Shown here piece after piece: positions 17,601 through 17,958 of a stretch of 17,958 bases of DNA. Numbering within the stretch: position 1 is the first letter of the stretch; the number at the start of each line of letters is the position of its first letter. The notes beneath the pieces were generated by a model. That model made no database searches, was not told the origin of the DNA, and saw only the letters and a program-made list of their open reading frames with translations. Source of the DNA: Parachlorella kessleri (lineage: Eukaryota; Chlorophyta; Trebouxiophyceae; Chlorellales; Chlorellaceae); NCBI GenBank assembly GCA_001598975.1, contig BBXU01000706.1, positions 1 through 17,958 of the forward strand. Reading direction: 5' to 3'. A program made the translations under genes and the position numbers.

Positions 17601-17958
17601 CTGCGGTAGGGTTGCGATAAGGGAGGCTTGGTCCTGGAGGGTCTGGCAAAGGTGGTGGCTTGCCGCGCACACGGCAGCCTGCCACCCTGCTAGCACGTCC
17701 ACACCGTCTGGGGAGGACAGACTTCCCAAAGCTGAAGTGCCCCCCGTCCCCGGGCAACATAACGAGGGTGGATGCCATGAGTCCAGCCTTGTACCCGCCT
17801 CTCGAGTCCGGGTGTTCCTGAGGTATTCACCATGCCAAATGCATGGCTAAATGCATGCCACTCCTAACACAGCAAAGGGCGAGCCAAGACTGCGCCCTCG
17901 CTGACTCCTCCGCCTCGCTGGCCACAGCACACACACAGCCCCCCTCCACCACATACCG
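14488..17958 (-). CDS. SnRK2: SnRK2-like Ser/Thr protein kinase, 5'-truncated by window edge
   Basis: Plant and algal SnRK2 kinases signal osmotic and nutrient stress; in Chlamydomonas relatives act in sulfur-starvation signalling. Transcript-order exons are 17529-17341, 16787-16714, 16429-16303, 15775-15677, 15203-15111 and 14658-14488 (TAG at 14490-14488), all GT-AG and phase-consistent: 250 residues plus stop. Bases 17958-17957 may be the end of a seventh exon, before GTATGT. Seen in order: [13 protein letters not shown], the catalytic loop [64 protein letters not shown] and a final helix. LKLEN and DFGYSK mark SnRK2 rather than SnRK1 or SnRK3, which have LKPEN. The Gly-rich loop and VAIK Lys lie outside the window. 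There is no acidic domain II; the tail is Gly/Ala-rich. Confidence 0.9.
14659..15110 (-). other. Last kinase intron (452 nt), stop-free in the exon's frame
   Basis: If retained, the upstream frame stays open for 151 codons from 15110 and stops at TAG 14657-14655, just inside the next exon, so the SnRK2-box helix would be replaced. The intron carries three perfect 21-bp units. Confidence 0.75.
14853..14915. repeat. Three perfect 21-bp tandem repeats in the last kinase intron
   Basis: The unit on the + strand starts GAGCTGTACTTGCAGTGTAC and has period 21 (starts 14853, 14874 and 14895). Each unit gives TACAG on the transcript strand, so three equally spaced potential 3' splice sites exist. The period is a multiple of three. 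Confidence 0.97.
15111..15203 (-). other. Kinase exon: end of kinase fold
   Basis: [20 protein letters not shown] then [11 protein letters not shown], the H-P-W-F close of the kinase fold and the L-P-x-G-x-x-x-M-N-x-W-Y-M segment of algal SnRK2-like kinases. Phase 0; the donor GTGCGG at 15110 is weak, see the intron note. Confidence 0.88.
15204..15676 (-). other. Kinase intron (473 nt)
   Basis: GTCAGG donor to TTGTGCAG acceptor, phase 0. No recognisable element inside. Confidence 0.8.
15677..15775 (-). other. Kinase exon: subdomain X-XI
   Basis: Thirty-three residues, [20 protein letters not shown] then [13 protein letters not shown], matching S-x-x-(C/V)-R-x-L-(L/I)-x-R-(L/I)-x-V-x-(D/N)-x-x-x-R-(I/L)-(T/S). 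The Arg of subdomain XI is present. Phase 0 at both ends; donor GTCAGG. Confidence 0.9.
15776..16302 (-). other. Kinase intron (527 nt)
   Basis: GTATGA donor to TGGTGCAG acceptor, phase 0. A long open frame on the minus strand (about 15975-16364) runs out of the preceding exon in a different frame and shows no motif. Confidence 0.8.
16303..16787 (-). other. Kinase exons 16787-16714 and 16429-16303: activation loop, APE and subdomain IX
   Basis: [20 protein letters not shown] is the activation segment with Ser/Thr residues and the GTP-x-Y-x-A-P-E signature. The split codon AG/C forms Ser in [40 protein letters not shown] follows, and the second exon ends VAGQ before GTATGA. In SnRK2 the equivalent of this loop is phosphorylated for activation. 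Confidence 0.92.
16430..16713 (-). other. Kinase intron (284 nt)
   Basis: GTATGC donor to GTGCAG acceptor, phase 2. Nothing recognisable inside. Confidence 0.8.
16788..17340 (-). other. Kinase intron (553 nt)
   Basis: GTGGGC donor to GTTGCAG acceptor, phase 0. Nothing recognisable inside. Confidence 0.8.
17341..17529 (-). other. Kinase exon: catalytic loop and DFG
   Basis: This exon encodes 63 residues, phase 0 at both ends. [19 protein letters not shown] is followed by [20 protein letters not shown] and [11 protein letters not shown]. The usual HRD is NRD: the catalytic Asp, following Lys and Asn (D-x-K-x-x-N) are intact, as is DFG. The start follows a CTGCAG acceptor at 17535-17530; the donor is GTGGGC at 17340. 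Confidence 0.92.
17530..17956 (-). other. Kinase intron (427 nt) reaching the window edge
   Basis: GTATGT at 17956-17951 is a good donor, so 17958-17957 (CG on the transcript strand) are probably the last bases of an upstream exon. The acceptor is GCACTGCAG. Nothing recognisable inside. Confidence 0.6.

Noticed and set aside
17188..17850. 220-codon open frame on the + strand
   Set aside because: Antisense to the kinase catalytic exon, whose NRDLKLEN and DFG motifs fix the coding strand.

Overview
This is nuclear DNA from a eukaryote, most likely a green alga of the Chlorophyceae (the Chlamydomonas/Haematococcus side). The reasons are GC-rich exons cut by many GT-AG introns of about 190-650 nt, CAG-rich reading frames that give poly-Gln, Ala/Gly/Gln-rich linkers inside conserved proteins, and TGTAA motifs of the chlorophyte poly(A) type after both stop codons. 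No prokaryotic features, rRNA, tRNA or CRISPR arrays were found. The long open frames on opposite strands are mostly GC-driven shadows, so I built gene models from splice phase and protein-family motifs.

Positions about 472-13105 (+) hold the C-terminal two thirds of a very large UBR-type N-recognin E3 ubiquitin ligase (UBR1/PRT6 family). Twenty exons from 1127 to 13105 join in consistent phase to 5856 coding bases (1951 residues plus a TGA stop). One more exon at about 472-671 is likely, and the N-terminus, including the substrate-binding UBR box, lies left of the window. The window holds the conserved middle region, a basic helix before the RING, a complete UBR-type RING-H2, a very large low-complexity insertion after the RING, and the Cys/His-rich C-terminal (UAIN-type) domain.

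Positions 13106-14487 are the intergenic region between two convergent genes. It probably holds both 3' UTRs, with candidate TGTAA signals and a degenerate pentamer repeat.

Positions 14488-17958 (-) hold the last six full exons (250 residues plus stop), and the edge of a seventh, of a plant/algal SnRK2-like Ser/Thr kinase. It covers subdomain VI to the C-terminus with an SnRK2-box-like helix. The ATP-binding lobe lies right of the window. Its catalytic loop reads NRD instead of HRD.

The two genes are unrelated enzymes: one of the N-degron protein-turnover pathway, one of stress signalling. Nothing here shows that they work together. The least expected items are in introns: a decayed Ty3/Gypsy-type integrase zinc-binding segment (about 1645-1797), an 81-bp tandem duplication that copies the 3' end of an E3 exon with its splice donor (1959-2119), and a fully stop-free last kinase intron carrying three perfect 21-bp repeats (14853-14915). 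I found no new multi-gene system.
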